Assembly (NCBI GenBank): GCA_900557645.1
Contig: USSZ01000012.1
Location: 1 to 30,210, forward strand
Length of the DNA: 30,210 nt
Direction of reading: 5' to 3'
From: an uncultured Eubacteriales bacterium
GTDB taxonomy: Bacteria; Bacillota; Clostridia; Christensenellales; UBA1242
Below, piece after piece: positions 15,802 to 24,487 of the stretch. A program made the translations under genes and the position numbers. Under the pieces are notes generated by a model. The model had not been told where the DNA came from, ran no database searches, and saw only the letters and a list, made by a program, of their open reading frames with translations. How positions within the stretch are numbered: position 1 is the stretch's first letter; the number at the start of each line of letters is the position of its first letter.

Positions 15802-17838
15802 ATGAAAATTAATGTGCTAGATGCGAGAGTTTATAATCGTATTTCAGCAGGAGAAGTTGTAGAAAGACCAGCATCAATAGTAAAGGAATTAGTTGAAAAT
15901 AGTATTGATGCTGGAGCAAAAAATATAAGAGTAGAGATAGAAGAAGGTGGAATTAAAAATATAACAGTTATTGATGATGGTTGTGGAATTGAAAAAGATG
16001 ACCTCACAGTGGCATTTCTTCCCCATGCAACAAGTAAAATAAAAGATGTAGAAGATTTAGACAATATATCTAGTCTTGGTTTTAGGGGAGAGGCACTTGC
16101 AAGCATTTCTTCCGTTTGTCAAGTTAAACTCTCATCTAAAACACATGACAGTGCTCTTGGTTATTCAATAAAAGTTAATGGTGGTGTTTTTGAAGATGTT
16201 GTGGAAGTTGCAAAGTCAGATGGAACAACTATTTCATGTTCAAATATATTTTTTAACACTCCAGTTAGGGCAAAGTTTTTACGTAAACCAAAGACTGAAG
16301 AGTCTGAGGTTACTCATTTAATTGAAAGATTTATGCTTTCAAATTCAAATATTGCTTTTCAGTATTATGTTGATGGTAAACAAATATACAACACAACATC
16401 ATGTAGTATGCAAGACATAATATATACAATTTATGGAAGAGATGTCTATGAAAATTTAATAGAAGTTAATTATGAAGAAGACGGATTTAAAATTGGTGGG
16501 TTTGTAACAAAACCAAAAATATCAAAGAGTAACCGAACTTATCAAACACTATTTGTAAACGGGCGATGTGTTGAAAATTTCTTGATTTCAAATGCTGTTC
16601 AAGGTGTATATGAATCATTTTTAATGAAAGGAAGATTTCCTGTTTATGTATTATCAATATTGCTACCTGCAGATTGCGTTGATGTAAATGTTCATCCTTC
16701 AAAGAAAGAAGTTAAATTTGATAATCCTAATAAAATGTTTAGTATGGTTAGAAGGGCAGTCGAAAAAGCATTATTATCTGTTGATCAAATACAAAACTTT
16801 TTGTCATCTAGTGCTAAACAAGAAGATACATTTGATAATAATCAAGATATTAATAAGTTTATGTCAGATTTATCTGAACAAATTGATAAAACTCAGATAA
16901 ATGGTGAAAGAAATCTAGATTTAAAAAATATACCATCAAATAAATTTAGTTATGATCCTAATACAGTTGAGAAACCTAAAACACCTTTAGGTGGAAAAAG
17001 TTTTAGTATTGATTTTTTTGATAAAGACGAACAAATTATTGATCCTAAAGAATTTGAAATAGAAGTAAACAAAATGGCAAAAGAGCAGGAAAAGGGAATT
17101 AATACAAATTCTGAAGAAACTGCGTTTAAAGATTTAGAAAACCTTTCAATAAAGGATAGATATAACATAAATAAAGACGATACAACATTTTTCTTTGACC
17201 AAACAGGTGAAAAATTTACTAGAGATATCCAAAAAGAAAGTGAACAAAAATTTTTAAAGGCTTCTGTTAAAGATGAAATGAAAATTTTAGGAACTCTTTT
17301 TAAAACTTATATAGTAATTGAACTTGATGATGCTGTTTATTTTATAGATCAGCACGCTGCACACGAAAGACTTTTATATGATAGACTTGTAAAGGCTGTA
17401 GATAGTGGAGAAAAAATTATAAAACAAGATCTTCTTGCTCCATATTCTTTTAATGTTGGGGCGAAAGAATCTCAATCAATAGATTTAATGCTTGATGATT
17501 TGAAAAAACTAGGTTTTGAACTAGAAAAAGATGGATATAAATATACCATTACAAGTGTTCCATATATATTATCATACATAGAACTTGATAAATTCGTTGA
17601 TGAAATTATAAAAGAAGGAATTGGTTGGGATAAGAAAAAAAGTGATTTTATACATTCTAAACTTTGTCAAACTGCTTGCAAACATGCTATAAAAGCAGGA
17701 GATGAAATTACAAAAGATGAGTGTGCTTATATAATAGAAGAAGTTAGAAAAGGTGTTATGCTATGCCCACATGGAAGGCCTATTACACTTGTTATCACAA
17801 AACATGAGTTTGAAAAAATGTTTAAAAGGATTGTTTGA
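15802..17838 (+). CDS. mutL: DNA mismatch repair protein MutL, 678 aa
   Basis: MutS partner and nicking enzyme of mismatch repair. The N-terminal GHKL ATPase shows NSIDAGA, DDGCGI, HATSKI and GFRGEALASI. After a charged linker (about 340-480), the C-terminal dimerisation domain carries the endonuclease motif DQHAAHERLLYD (from about residue 516), plus ACKHA (about 625) and CPHGRP (about 655). It should therefore be a nicking MutL, as expected where MutH is absent. The last acidic residue of the DQHA motif is Asp instead of the common Glu. ATG 15802 has GGGAGG ten bases upstream and begins the conserved IxxLDxxVxNRISAGEVV block; an in-frame start at 15751 inside mutS is less likely. Confidence 0.97.
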   Translation: MKINVLDARVYNRISAGEVVERPASIVKELVENSIDAGAKNIRVEIEEGGIKNITVIDDGCGIEKDDLTVAFLPHATSKIKDVEDLDNISSLGFRGEALASISSVCQVKLSSKTHDSALGYSIKVNGGVFEDVVEVAKSDGTTISCSNIFFNTPVRAKFLRKPKTEESEVTHLIERFMLSNSNIAFQYYVDGKQIYNTTSCSMQDIIYTIYGRDVYENLIEVNYEEDGFKIGGFVTKPKISKSNRTYQTLFVNGRCVENFLISNAVQGVYESFLMKGRFPVYVLSILLPADCVDVNVHPSKKEVKFDNPNKMFSMVRRAVEKALLSVDQIQNFLSSSAKQEDTFDNNQDINKFMSDLSEQIDKTQINGERNLDLKNIPSNKFSYDPNTVEKPKTPLGGKSFSIDFFDKDEQIIDPKEFEIEVNKMAKEQEKGINTNSEETAFKDLENLSIKDRYNINKDDTTFFFDQTGEKFTRDIQKESEQKFLKASVKDEMKILGTLFKTYIVIELDDAVYFIDQHAAHERLLYDRLVKAVDSGEKIIKQDLLAPYSFNVGAKESQSIDLMLDDLKKLGFELEKDGYKYTITSVPYILSYIELDKFVDEIIKEGIGWDKKKSDFIHSKLCQTACKHAIKAGDEITKDECAYIIEEVRKGVMLCPHGRPITLVITKHEFEKMFKRIV

Positions 17839-17840
17839 TA

Positions 17841-18830
17841 ATGATAAAGTGTGATTTAAACGTAACTTCTAATTTTGAAAATCAAAGTTTTATACATGAT
17901 GGTGAAACAAATTATAAAAGTAAGGTAGTTTTTATTTTAGGGCCAACTGGTGTTGGAAAAACTTCATTTTCAATTCAACTTGCGAAAGCGTTTGATGGTG
18001 AAATTATTTCTGCTGATTCTGTTCAAATCTTCAAAGAATTTGATATAGGTTCAGCAAAAATAACCAAAGATGAAATGGAAGGTGTTATTCATTATGGTAT
18101 AGATATTGTTTCACCAGAAGAAGAATTTTCAGTTTATGATTATGTAGAATTTACAAAAAGAAAAATTAAAGAGATTGAAAGTAAAGGAAAACTTCCAATA
18201 GTTGTTGGTGGAACAGGCCTTTATGTAAAATCTTTAATTGAAAATTATAATTTTGGTGGAACTGACAAACGACCTGATTTTAGAGAAAGTTTAGAAAAGG
18301 AAATTGAAGAAAAAGGACTTGAATTTGTTTTTAACAGGCTTGAACAACTTAATCCAGTATTAGCAGGAAAAATTGATAAGAAAAATAAAGTTCGTGTTAT
18401 TAGGGCTTTTGAAATTGCTTTATTTGGAAGTGAGAAAACAAAGCAGGAAGAAAGTGAATATGACTTTAAGATATTTGCTCTTAATTTAGATAGACAAAAA
18501 TTATATGATCGTATCAATATGCGTGTGGATATTATGTTAAAAAATGGTTTGATTAAAGAGGTTGAGAAGTTGTATTGTAAATATGGATATTGTCAACCTA
18601 TGAGAGCAATAGGTTATAAGGAAGTCGTAGATTTTATTAATGCAAAATGTTCTGAAAGTGAAATGGTTGAAAAAATAAAACAACATTCAAGAAATTATGC
18701 AAAAAGACAATTAACCTTTTTAAAAGGAATTGATAAAGTTCAATTTATAGATGTAGAAAATAAACAAAAGGCACTTGATTTAATGATAAAGGAGATAACA
18801 AAATGGCTTGTAATTCAGAACAAGTTTTAA
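17841..18830 (+). CDS. miaA: tRNA dimethylallyltransferase MiaA, 329 aa
   Basis: Transfers the dimethylallyl group from DMAPP to A37 of tRNAs, making the substrate of MiaB, whose gene heads this cluster. The P-loop is LGPTGVGKTS (33-42), followed by the substrate Asp block ISADSVQIFKEFDIGSAK, GGTGLYVKSLI, and RAIGYKEVVDF. About 28 residues precede the usual start of the fold, with no internal ATG to shorten it. Two starts are possible: ATG 17841, used here, or TTG 17835, which overlaps the mutL stop and is closer to AAAGGA (17823-17829). The end overlaps the next gene by 28 bases. In Bacillus hfq follows miaA; no hfq is present here. Confidence 0.96.
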   Translation: MIKCDLNVTSNFENQSFIHDGETNYKSKVVFILGPTGVGKTSFSIQLAKAFDGEIISADSVQIFKEFDIGSAKITKDEMEGVIHYGIDIVSPEEEFSVYDYVEFTKRKIKEIESKGKLPIVVGGTGLYVKSLIENYNFGGTDKRPDFRESLEKEIEEKGLEFVFNRLEQLNPVLAGKIDKKNKVRVIRAFEIALFGSEKTKQEESEYDFKIFALNLDRQKLYDRINMRVDIMLKNGLIKEVEKLYCKYGYCQPMRAIGYKEVVDFINAKCSESEMVEKIKQHSRNYAKRQLTFLKGIDKVQFIDVENKQKALDLMIKEITKWLVIQNKF

Positions 18831-20026
18831 AAGAAGCAGAAAGACAATTAAAGGATAAGTATGAAAGAATAGATGATATTGCATTTAAAAATCAAAAGAA
18901 GGTATTAAATGCTTTTACAGAGTTTAGAGTATCAGAAAATTGTTTTCATGGAACAACAGGTTATGGATATGATGATGTGGGGCGTGAGACTATAGCAAAA
19001 ATTTATGCTAAAGTATTTGGTGGAGAAAAGGCAATTGTTTCACCATTATTTTGTTGTGGAACGCACGCTATAACAACAGTATTGTATGGATTGTTACGCA
19101 GAGATGATGTAATGTTGTCTGTTACTGGGCTTCCTTATGATACGATTCAAGATACTTTATTTGGAAAAGGGAATAGTTCTCTAGAAGATTATGGTGTAAT
19201 TTATAAACAAATTGATTTAAAAGAAAATAGTGATTTTGATTATGATGAAATATATAAACAAGTTAAACAGTTAAAACCTAAAATGGTTTATTTGCAACGT
19301 TCAAGAGGATATAGTTCAAGAAAAGCATTATCACCATATTTGATGAAAGGATTATTTGAAAAAATAAAAGGGATTTCACCAGAATCGTTTATTGTAGTTG
19401 ACAACTGTTATGGTGAATTTGTCGATGAAATTGAACCTACTGATGTTGGTGCAGATGTTATAATGGGGTCATTGATAAAAAATCCAGGAGGTGGTCTTGC
19501 TCCAACTGGTGGATATATTGTGGGAAAAGAAAAGGCAATAGATATGATTGCAACTAGGTTTACAAATCCATCTTTAAAACTTGAATTAGGTTCTTTTGAA
19601 ATGGGGTATCGTATGTTTTATCAAGGTTTTTTCCTTGCACCTCATGTTGTTGCACAGGCATTGAAAGGATGCTTACTTGTTGGTAAAATAATGGAAGATA
19701 AGGGATATAAAATCATTCCATCAAATGATGAAAAACCTCAAGACATAATTAAATCTGTAGTATTTAATACAGATGAAGAATTAATTAAATTTGTTCAAAC
19801 AGTTCAAACAATTTCGCCAGTAGATGGCTATGTTTTGCCTATGCCTTGGGATATGCCAGGATATAATGATAAAGTAATTATGGCTGCAGGAACTTTTGTA
19901 GGAGGTGCTTCAATTGAACTTTCTTGCGATAGTCCTATTAGAGCACCATATATCGCTTATTTTCAAGGTGGGTTAACTTATGAGCACGTAAAAGCATTTG
20001 CAGAAAAGTTAATTGAATTATATTAA
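18803..20026 (+). CDS. PLP enzyme, methionine gamma-lyase/aluminium-resistance family (YnbB-like), 407 aa
   Basis: Fold-type I pyridoxal-phosphate enzyme of the group annotated as aluminium resistance protein or methionine gamma-lyase-like; the true substrate is not established. The likely PLP lysine is K226 in MGSLIKNPGGG. The cofactor aspartate lies in IVVDNCYGEF (197-206). Also visible are HGTTGYGYDDVGRE (49-62), FCCGTHAITT and LQRSRGYSSR. Length is normal. AAAGGAG lies eight bases before the ATG, and the start overlaps the miaA end by 28 bases, so expression is coupled. A homologue lies near miaA in Bacillus as well (ynbB), which supports the family call. After the stop, 20027-20190 is A+T-rich with weak inverted repeats only. 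Confidence 0.92.
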   Translation: MACNSEQVLKEAERQLKDKYERIDDIAFKNQKKVLNAFTEFRVSENCFHGTTGYGYDDVGRETIAKIYAKVFGGEKAIVSPLFCCGTHAITTVLYGLLRRDDVMLSVTGLPYDTIQDTLFGKGNSSLEDYGVIYKQIDLKENSDFDYDEIYKQVKQLKPKMVYLQRSRGYSSRKALSPYLMKGLFEKIKGISPESFIVVDNCYGEFVDEIEPTDVGADVIMGSLIKNPGGGLAPTGGYIVGKEKAIDMIATRFTNPSLKLELGSFEMGYRMFYQGFFLAPHVVAQALKGCLLVGKIMEDKGYKIIPSNDEKPQDIIKSVVFNTDEELIKFVQTVQTISPVDGYVLPMPWDMPGYNDKVIMAAGTFVGGASIELSCDSPIRAPYIAYFQGGLTYEHVKAFAEKLIELY

Positions 20027-20190
20027 TTAATCAAAAATATTATTAATTATGTTCAAGATATTTTTTGAATAATATTGCTATTTAATGTGTTGTTAAAATT
20101 ATAAGTATGTAAAGTAGTGAGGATAAAAAGGATATTTAAAAATTATATTTTAAATGTTCTTTTTTTTATTAAGATGTCATAAAATGAAAT

Positions 20191-20805
20191 ATGACAAATA
20201 AAAACAAAAATCGATTATTTAAGGATTTTACCAATTTTATTTTTGAGAATATAAAGATTAATAAAATACTTCTTATTATTATTTCAATATTGACTTTTAT
20301 AACATTTTTAACAGGAATAATAGTTGCTGCAAAAACTCACTCTAGTTTGGTTGATAGTGATAATTTTGGGACTGTAGATGTATCTAATGGGGGAATTACG
20401 TCGACTTTTTTTACAAGATTATTATCAATGTTGTTTGTTATGTTGATACTATTTGGCTGTTCTTTTATAATCTATTTGTTGCCAATAGGCGTTATATTTA
20501 TTATTTATCGGGGATATTTGCTTGGTTTGAATATCTGCCTAATGATTGTTAGATTTGGCTTTTCTGGGACTATAATTTCTATAATAGTTGCTTTTCCTTG
20601 TCAGTTATTAGCACTTGCAATTTTCATTATATTTTTTGTAATAATGTTAAAAACGAATAAAGATTACAGATGTTGGGGTGGATGTAGAACTCCACATCAA
20701 AGATTAAAAATATTATTAATTACCTTAATAGTTCTTTTGATTTTATGTGCTTTAGAGTCGCTTTTATTAGCATTATTTAGTGCAAAAGTAATATTAGTAA
20801 TTTAA
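20191..20805 (+). CDS. spoIIM: SpoIIM-like (DUF95) membrane protein, 204 aa
   Basis: Polytopic membrane protein with segments at about 25-47, 72-92, 94-115, 123-148 and 170-195. The central block with GVIFIIYRGYLLGLN and the following GFSGTIISI helix fits the stage II sporulation protein M family. In Bacillus SpoIIM works with SpoIID and SpoIIP in septal peptidoglycan hydrolysis and forespore engulfment. Gene order supports this, since dacF and other envelope genes follow. The family also includes general DUF95 proteins with no sporulation role, and the match is by pattern only. The start lacks a clear Shine-Dalgarno. A terminator follows at 20821-20846, so it may be a single-gene unit. Confidence 0.7.
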   Translation: MTNKNKNRLFKDFTNFIFENIKINKILLIIISILTFITFLTGIIVAAKTHSSLVDSDNFGTVDVSNGGITSTFFTRLLSMLFVMLILFGCSFIIYLLPIGVIFIIYRGYLLGLNICLMIVRFGFSGTIISIIVAFPCQLLALAIFIIFFVIMLKTNKDYRCWGGCRTPHQRLKILLITLIVLLILCALESLLLALFSAKVILVI

Positions 20806-20820
20806 TTAACAAATGTGGTA

Positions 20821-20846
20821 AAACAGAGAATAATTCTCTGTTTTTT
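20821..20846 (+). terminator. Rho-independent terminator after spoIIM-like gene
   Basis: AAACAGAGA (20821-20829) pairs with TCTCTGTTT (20835-20843) around a five-base loop and is followed by a T run. It sits between the spoIIM-like stop and dacF and argues against reading the upstream in-frame GTG at 20815 as the dacF start. Confidence 0.85.
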
Positions 20847-20898
20847 ATTGAATAAATTTAATAAATTTGAAAAGACTAAAAATAAAAAGGAGATAGAA

Positions 20899-22050
20899 AT
20901 GAAAAGAATAATGGTATTTGGTATTATGTTATGCATACTTGCCACAACATTTTGTATGAATTATGCAAATATAACTTTTGCAAGTTCAGATATAGATTTA
21001 ACTAGTAGAAGTGCTTTGCTTCTTGATTATGGTTCTGGCACGGTGCTTTTTGAGAAAGATGCAGACAAGCACTTGCCTATTGCAAGTATGGTTAAAATGA
21101 TGACAATTCTTTTAACTCTTGAAGAAATTGATAATGGAAATATAACAGAAGAAACTATGGTTACAACCTCTGAAAATGCTTCAGGTATGGGAGGAAGTCA
21201 GGTATTTATTGATCCGTATGTTGAGTATAGTGTTGGAGATTTATTAAAAAGTGTAATTATGGCTTCAGCAAATGATGCATCTGTTGCTCTTGCAGAACAT
21301 ATATCTGGAAGTGAAGAAGCATTTGTATCAAAAATGAATAATAAAGCGAAAGAACTTGGAATGAATAATACGAATTATGTCAATTGCACGGGACTTCCTG
21401 CACCAGAACAATATTCATGTGCAAAAGATTGTGCAATAGTTTTAAAAGAAGTTGCAGGACATGAAATTTATCATAAATATAGTGTGATTTGGATGGATGA
21501 GTTGATACACCCATCAGGGAGAAAAACCGAACTCGTCAATACAAATAGACTAATAAGATATTATGATGGTTGTGATGGTGGAAAAACAGGCTCTACAAAT
21601 GAAGCAGGTTGCTGTTTATCAGCAACTGCAATAAGAAATAATATGAGACTTATATCTGTTGTAATTGGTGCTCAAAATAGTCAAACAAGATTTAATGAAT
21701 GCTCTAAATTATTTAATTATGGATTTGCTAATTTTGAAAATAAAACTATTGTAGATTCTTCAAGTCCATTATTCAATTTACCTGTAAATAAGGGTAAACA
21801 AGAAAGTGTAGATATTTTTTCGAAAGATAATTTTTCTCTTGTTACTAAAAAGGGTGATAAAACAGAATATGACATAACTTATGAAAATCCTACAAAAATA
21901 AATGCACCAACTAAAAGTGGAGATATTATTGGAAAGGTTGTTATTTCAAAAGATGGGAATGTATTAAAAGAAGTTGATTTAATTGTAAAAGATAATATTG
22001 AAAAGTTATCATTAAAAGATTGTTTTGATAAGATTGTTGCTACTTGGTAA
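20899..22050 (+). CDS. dacF: D-alanyl-D-alanine carboxypeptidase (DacF/PBP5 type), 383 aa
   Basis: Secreted peptidase of family S11 that trims the last D-Ala from peptidoglycan stem peptides. A signal peptide spans about 1-29 (hydrophobic core MVFGIMLCILATTF, cleavage near FAS-S). The three catalytic motifs are S63-MVK-66, S123-AN-125 and K229-TG-231. The C-terminal beta-rich domain (about 275-383) ends in a likely amphipathic membrane-attachment helix (LSLKDCFDKIVATW). ATG 20899 has AAAAGGAGA upstream at good spacing; an in-frame GTG at 20815 would place the preceding terminator inside the gene. In Bacillus DacF is made in the forespore, but the sequence cannot distinguish this from the vegetative DacA. 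A terminator follows at 22077-22108. Confidence 0.93.
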   Translation: MKRIMVFGIMLCILATTFCMNYANITFASSDIDLTSRSALLLDYGSGTVLFEKDADKHLPIASMVKMMTILLTLEEIDNGNITEETMVTTSENASGMGGSQVFIDPYVEYSVGDLLKSVIMASANDASVALAEHISGSEEAFVSKMNNKAKELGMNNTNYVNCTGLPAPEQYSCAKDCAIVLKEVAGHEIYHKYSVIWMDELIHPSGRKTELVNTNRLIRYYDGCDGGKTGSTNEAGCCLSATAIRNNMRLISVVIGAQNSQTRFNECSKLFNYGFANFENKTIVDSSSPLFNLPVNKGKQESVDIFSKDNFSLVTKKGDKTEYDITYENPTKINAPTKSGDIIGKVVISKDGNVLKEVDLIVKDNIEKLSLKDCFDKIVATW

Positions 22051-22076
22051 ATTCAATAAAAATATATCTAGGCTAT

Positions 22077-22108
22077 AAAAATGATGTAAATTTTTTACAT
22101 CATTTTTT
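22077..22108 (+). terminator. Rho-independent terminator after dacF
   Basis: AAAAATGATGTAAA (22077-22090) pairs perfectly with 22094-22107 around a three-base loop and ends in a run of T. Confidence 0.85.
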
Positions 22109-22142
22109 ATTTTATAATACTAATAAATTAAAAGATAAAGGG

Positions 22143-22769
22143 TTATGTTTTAATACAAAAGATTTTAATAGAAAAATTTATTTCATAATAATTTAATGTA
22201 ATTACACAATTTGAAGACGTAATTAAAATAAAATGATTGAACTCATAATATAATTCAGCATTATTAGAAACTGTATACTGATATTTTAAGTTTTCTAAAT
22301 TATTCCCATATTGGTCAAAAATATTTAGAGAAAATTGACAGTCATTTTGGTTTATTAAAAGATTATTTTGATTTTCTACTTTACAATTTGAAATTGGAAC
22401 AATTTCATAACTAAATCCATCATTAACAACTGTAACTTGAAAAGTTGTTTGAGATTGTTGTTCTTCATTGAACGCTTTAATAGTAACTTTTACTGAGCCT
22501 AATTCTAGTCCTTTTATATAATTTTCGTTAATTTCTATAATATTAGGTTTATCCAAGAAAAATTGCACATCTACGTTTTCTTCGGAAATAGAAAAATAAT
22601 TGCAAATTTTATTACCAATAGAAATTTCTAAATCTTTTGCAAAAATTGTCAATGGTTTTTCATTTTTTGAATTTTGATTTGAAAATATAAAAAATAAAAG
22701 CAACAATGATGTGCTTATTGCTAAAAGTACAAGACTTAAAATTATAGTTGCAGTCTTTTTAGTCATCAT
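22143..22769 (-). CDS. membrane-anchored Ig-like (BIG2-type) protein, 208 aa
   Basis: One N-terminal hydrophobic helix (about 5-26, TATIILSLVLLAISTSLLLL) is followed by an extracytoplasmic beta-rich region. Residues about 40-118 show the pattern of a bacterial Ig-like group 2 domain: alternating hydrophobics, NIIEINENYIKGLELGSVKVTIKA, then FQVTVV. The remainder (about 120-208) may be a second, more divergent beta sandwich. No enzyme motif or lipobox is visible. The likely start is the ATG pair at 22769/22766; an in-frame ATG at 22802 would add 11 polar residues before the membrane anchor. No Shine-Dalgarno is clear for either. It stands alone on the minus strand between dacF and the M50 gene. 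Surface attachment is inferred; the function is unknown. Confidence 0.7.
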   Translation of the reverse strand: MMTKKTATIILSLVLLAISTSLLLLFFIFSNQNSKNEKPLTIFAKDLEISIGNKICNYFSISEENVDVQFFLDKPNIIEINENYIKGLELGSVKVTIKAFNEEQQSQTTFQVTVVNDGFSYEIVPISNCKVENQNNLLINQNDCQFSLNIFDQYGNNLENLKYQYTVSNNAELYYEFNHFILITSSNCVITLNYYEINFSIKIFCIKT

Positions 22770-22850
22770 GAGAATTTTATCAGATTTTGTCGAAAAGCAC
22801 AAAAAGAAATGAATAAATTATATTTAAAAATTTATATTTTCATACCTTGT

Positions 22851-22879
22851 AAAGATTAAAAGTTATTGCATCATACATT
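22851..22879 (+). promoter_or_regulatory. candidate SigE-type sporulation promoter
   Basis: CATACATT (22872-22879) is a full match to the SigE -10 consensus CATACAnT. It is preceded, after exactly 14 bases, by AAAGATT (22851-22857), which matches the -35 pattern KMATATT at five of seven positions. Transcription would start near 22887, about 110 bases before the M50 protease start. This is a match to the Bacillus consensus only. Confidence 0.45.
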
Positions 22880-22998
22880 TTTATTTAACTAGATATGCTT
22901 TAAATATTTAAAAGCCGTTTTGAGAGTGTCTAAAGTTTATATTCTGTATTACAACTATATACTTGATTTTTCAATTAATATTAATTATAATATTAAAT

Positions 22999-23661
22999 AT
23001 GCTATATTTTATTTTTACTTCTAATTTGTCTGGGGTTGATTTGCTTGTATTTATACTTGCATATTTGATTTCTGTAGTGCTTGCACTTGTTCTTCATGAA
23101 GTATCTCATAGTTTTATAGCATATAAATGTGGAGATTTAACAGCAAAAACGAGTGGAAGATTATCATTTAATCCATTTTCTCATTTTGATGTTTTTGGTT
23201 TAATCTCGTTTTTATTTATAGGGTTTGGTTGGGCAAAGCCTGTTCCGATAAATCCTTATAATTTTAAGAATTATAAAAAAGGAATTCGTTTAGTTTCTTC
23301 TTCAGGAGTAGTAACAAATTTTATATTAGCATTTATTTTTAGTGGATTATCATTCTTTTTTGCAGGGAATTTAATATCTTCAACAAATGCATTTTTAAAT
23401 TTTTTAGGTTTTTTCCTTGAGTTATCATTCTTAATTAATTGCTCTTATGCAATATTTAATATGTTTCCAATTTATCCACTTGATGGTTTTAATTTTTTAA
23501 GGTCATTTATGAAACCTAATAATAAATTTGTTCTATTCATGGAAAGGTGGGGAAGTCTTATTTTAATTTTATTTATAATAACAAGTGCTTTTGATTTTAT
23601 TTATCAATATTTCTTGTATGGGATAGAATTTTTATTCTATGGATTTTGGGGGTTGTTTTAA
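22999..23661 (+). CDS. site-2 protease family protein (M50, YwhC-like), 220 aa
   Basis: Intramembrane zinc metalloprotease. The zinc motif is H33-EVS-H37 inside the first conserved helix, and the third ligand is in the FPIYPLDGFN block. The LSFNPFSHFD and GWAKPVPINP stretches are diagnostic of the compact YwhC-like M50 group. Four to five membrane segments are present and there is no PDZ or CBS domain. The natural substrate of this group is unknown. ATG 22999 is chosen; a TTG at 22963 in the same frame would add 12 hydrophobic residues. Neither has a clear Shine-Dalgarno. The stop TAA overlaps the scpA ATG (TAATG), so the protease and the condensin subunits form one operon, a common arrangement in Bacillota. 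Confidence 0.88.
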   Translation: MLYFIFTSNLSGVDLLVFILAYLISVVLALVLHEVSHSFIAYKCGDLTAKTSGRLSFNPFSHFDVFGLISFLFIGFGWAKPVPINPYNFKNYKKGIRLVSSSGVVTNFILAFIFSGLSFFFAGNLISSTNAFLNFLGFFLELSFLINCSYAIFNMFPIYPLDGFNFLRSFMKPNNKFVLFMERWGSLILILFIITSAFDFIYQYFLYGIEFLFYGFWGLF

Positions 23662-24476
23662 TGGAAGAAAAAGAAATAAAACAGAATAATTTGAATAATG
23701 CGAGCGTTCAAGAAACTGAAGAAAATACTGATGTTGAAACAGAACAACTCTCTTTTGTAGATGATAAATATAGGTTTAAACTTGATAATTTTGAAGGACC
23801 TTTAGATTTGCTTTTACATTTAATAAAAGATGCTAAATTAGATATTATGACGGTTAAACTTGCAGATATAACAGAACAATATCTTGAATATATGCAGGAT
23901 TTGGATTCAATAGATATGGATAGAGCAAGTGAATTTATTACTGTTGCAGCAACATTACTTGAAATTAAATCAAAGCATCTGCTTCCTGTTGAAACAGAAG
24001 AAGAAACAGAAGAAGAGGATAGTGAAACACTTCTTCTTCAAAGACTGAAAGAGTATGAATTATTTAAACAAACAGGAGCAAGATTACGAGAAATAGAAGA
24101 TATTAATAAACTTTATAGAGCACCAGGAAAAGAGACTGAAAAGGTTAAAATTATAATTAAAGATATGGTTCTTGATAAACTATTAGATGCATTTGCTTCG
24201 CTTTTAGCAAAGCAAGAAGCAAGAGGAAAGGATAAGGAAGAACCTAAGAAAATAGCAAAAGATAGATTTACTGTTGCTGAAAAAATTGTATCAATCAGAG
24301 CATATTCAAGAGAACATAAAAGATTTCCGTTTGAAGATTTATTTGTAAAAGATATGACCAAAAGTGAAATGATTAATGTTTTTTTAGCATTATTAGAACT
24401 TTTAAAATTGCAAACAGTAAGAGTTGAACAAGTTGGAATATTTAAACAAATAAACATAATTTCAAATGAGGCATAA
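23661..24476 (+). CDS. scpA: segregation and condensation protein ScpA, 271 aa
   Basis: Kleisin subunit of the bacterial SMC condensin complex, bridging SMC heads with ScpB to compact and separate chromosomes. After a charged tail (1-33) comes the N-terminal SMC-binding domain with the signature YRFKLDNFEGPLDLLLHLI, followed by IMTVKLADITEQYL. A Glu-rich stretch (about 114-125) is followed by the C-terminal winged-helix domain that binds the other SMC head. Length is normal. The ATG shares a base with the upstream stop; GGGGG at 23648-23652 may be the ribosome-binding site. scpB starts 11 bases after the stop. Confidence 0.95.
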   Translation: MEEKEIKQNNLNNASVQETEENTDVETEQLSFVDDKYRFKLDNFEGPLDLLLHLIKDAKLDIMTVKLADITEQYLEYMQDLDSIDMDRASEFITVAATLLEIKSKHLLPVETEEETEEEDSETLLLQRLKEYELFKQTGARLREIEDINKLYRAPGKETEKVKIIIKDMVLDKLLDAFASLLAKQEARGKDKEEPKKIAKDRFTVAEKIVSIRAYSREHKRFPFEDLFVKDMTKSEMINVFLALLELLKLQTVRVEQVGIFKQINIISNEA

Positions 24477-24487
24477 AAGGGGCAAAA

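Noticed and set aside
20036..20090. Terminator after the YnbB-like gene
   Set aside because: Inverted repeats here are almost pure A/T with bulges and no clean T run; too weak to call.
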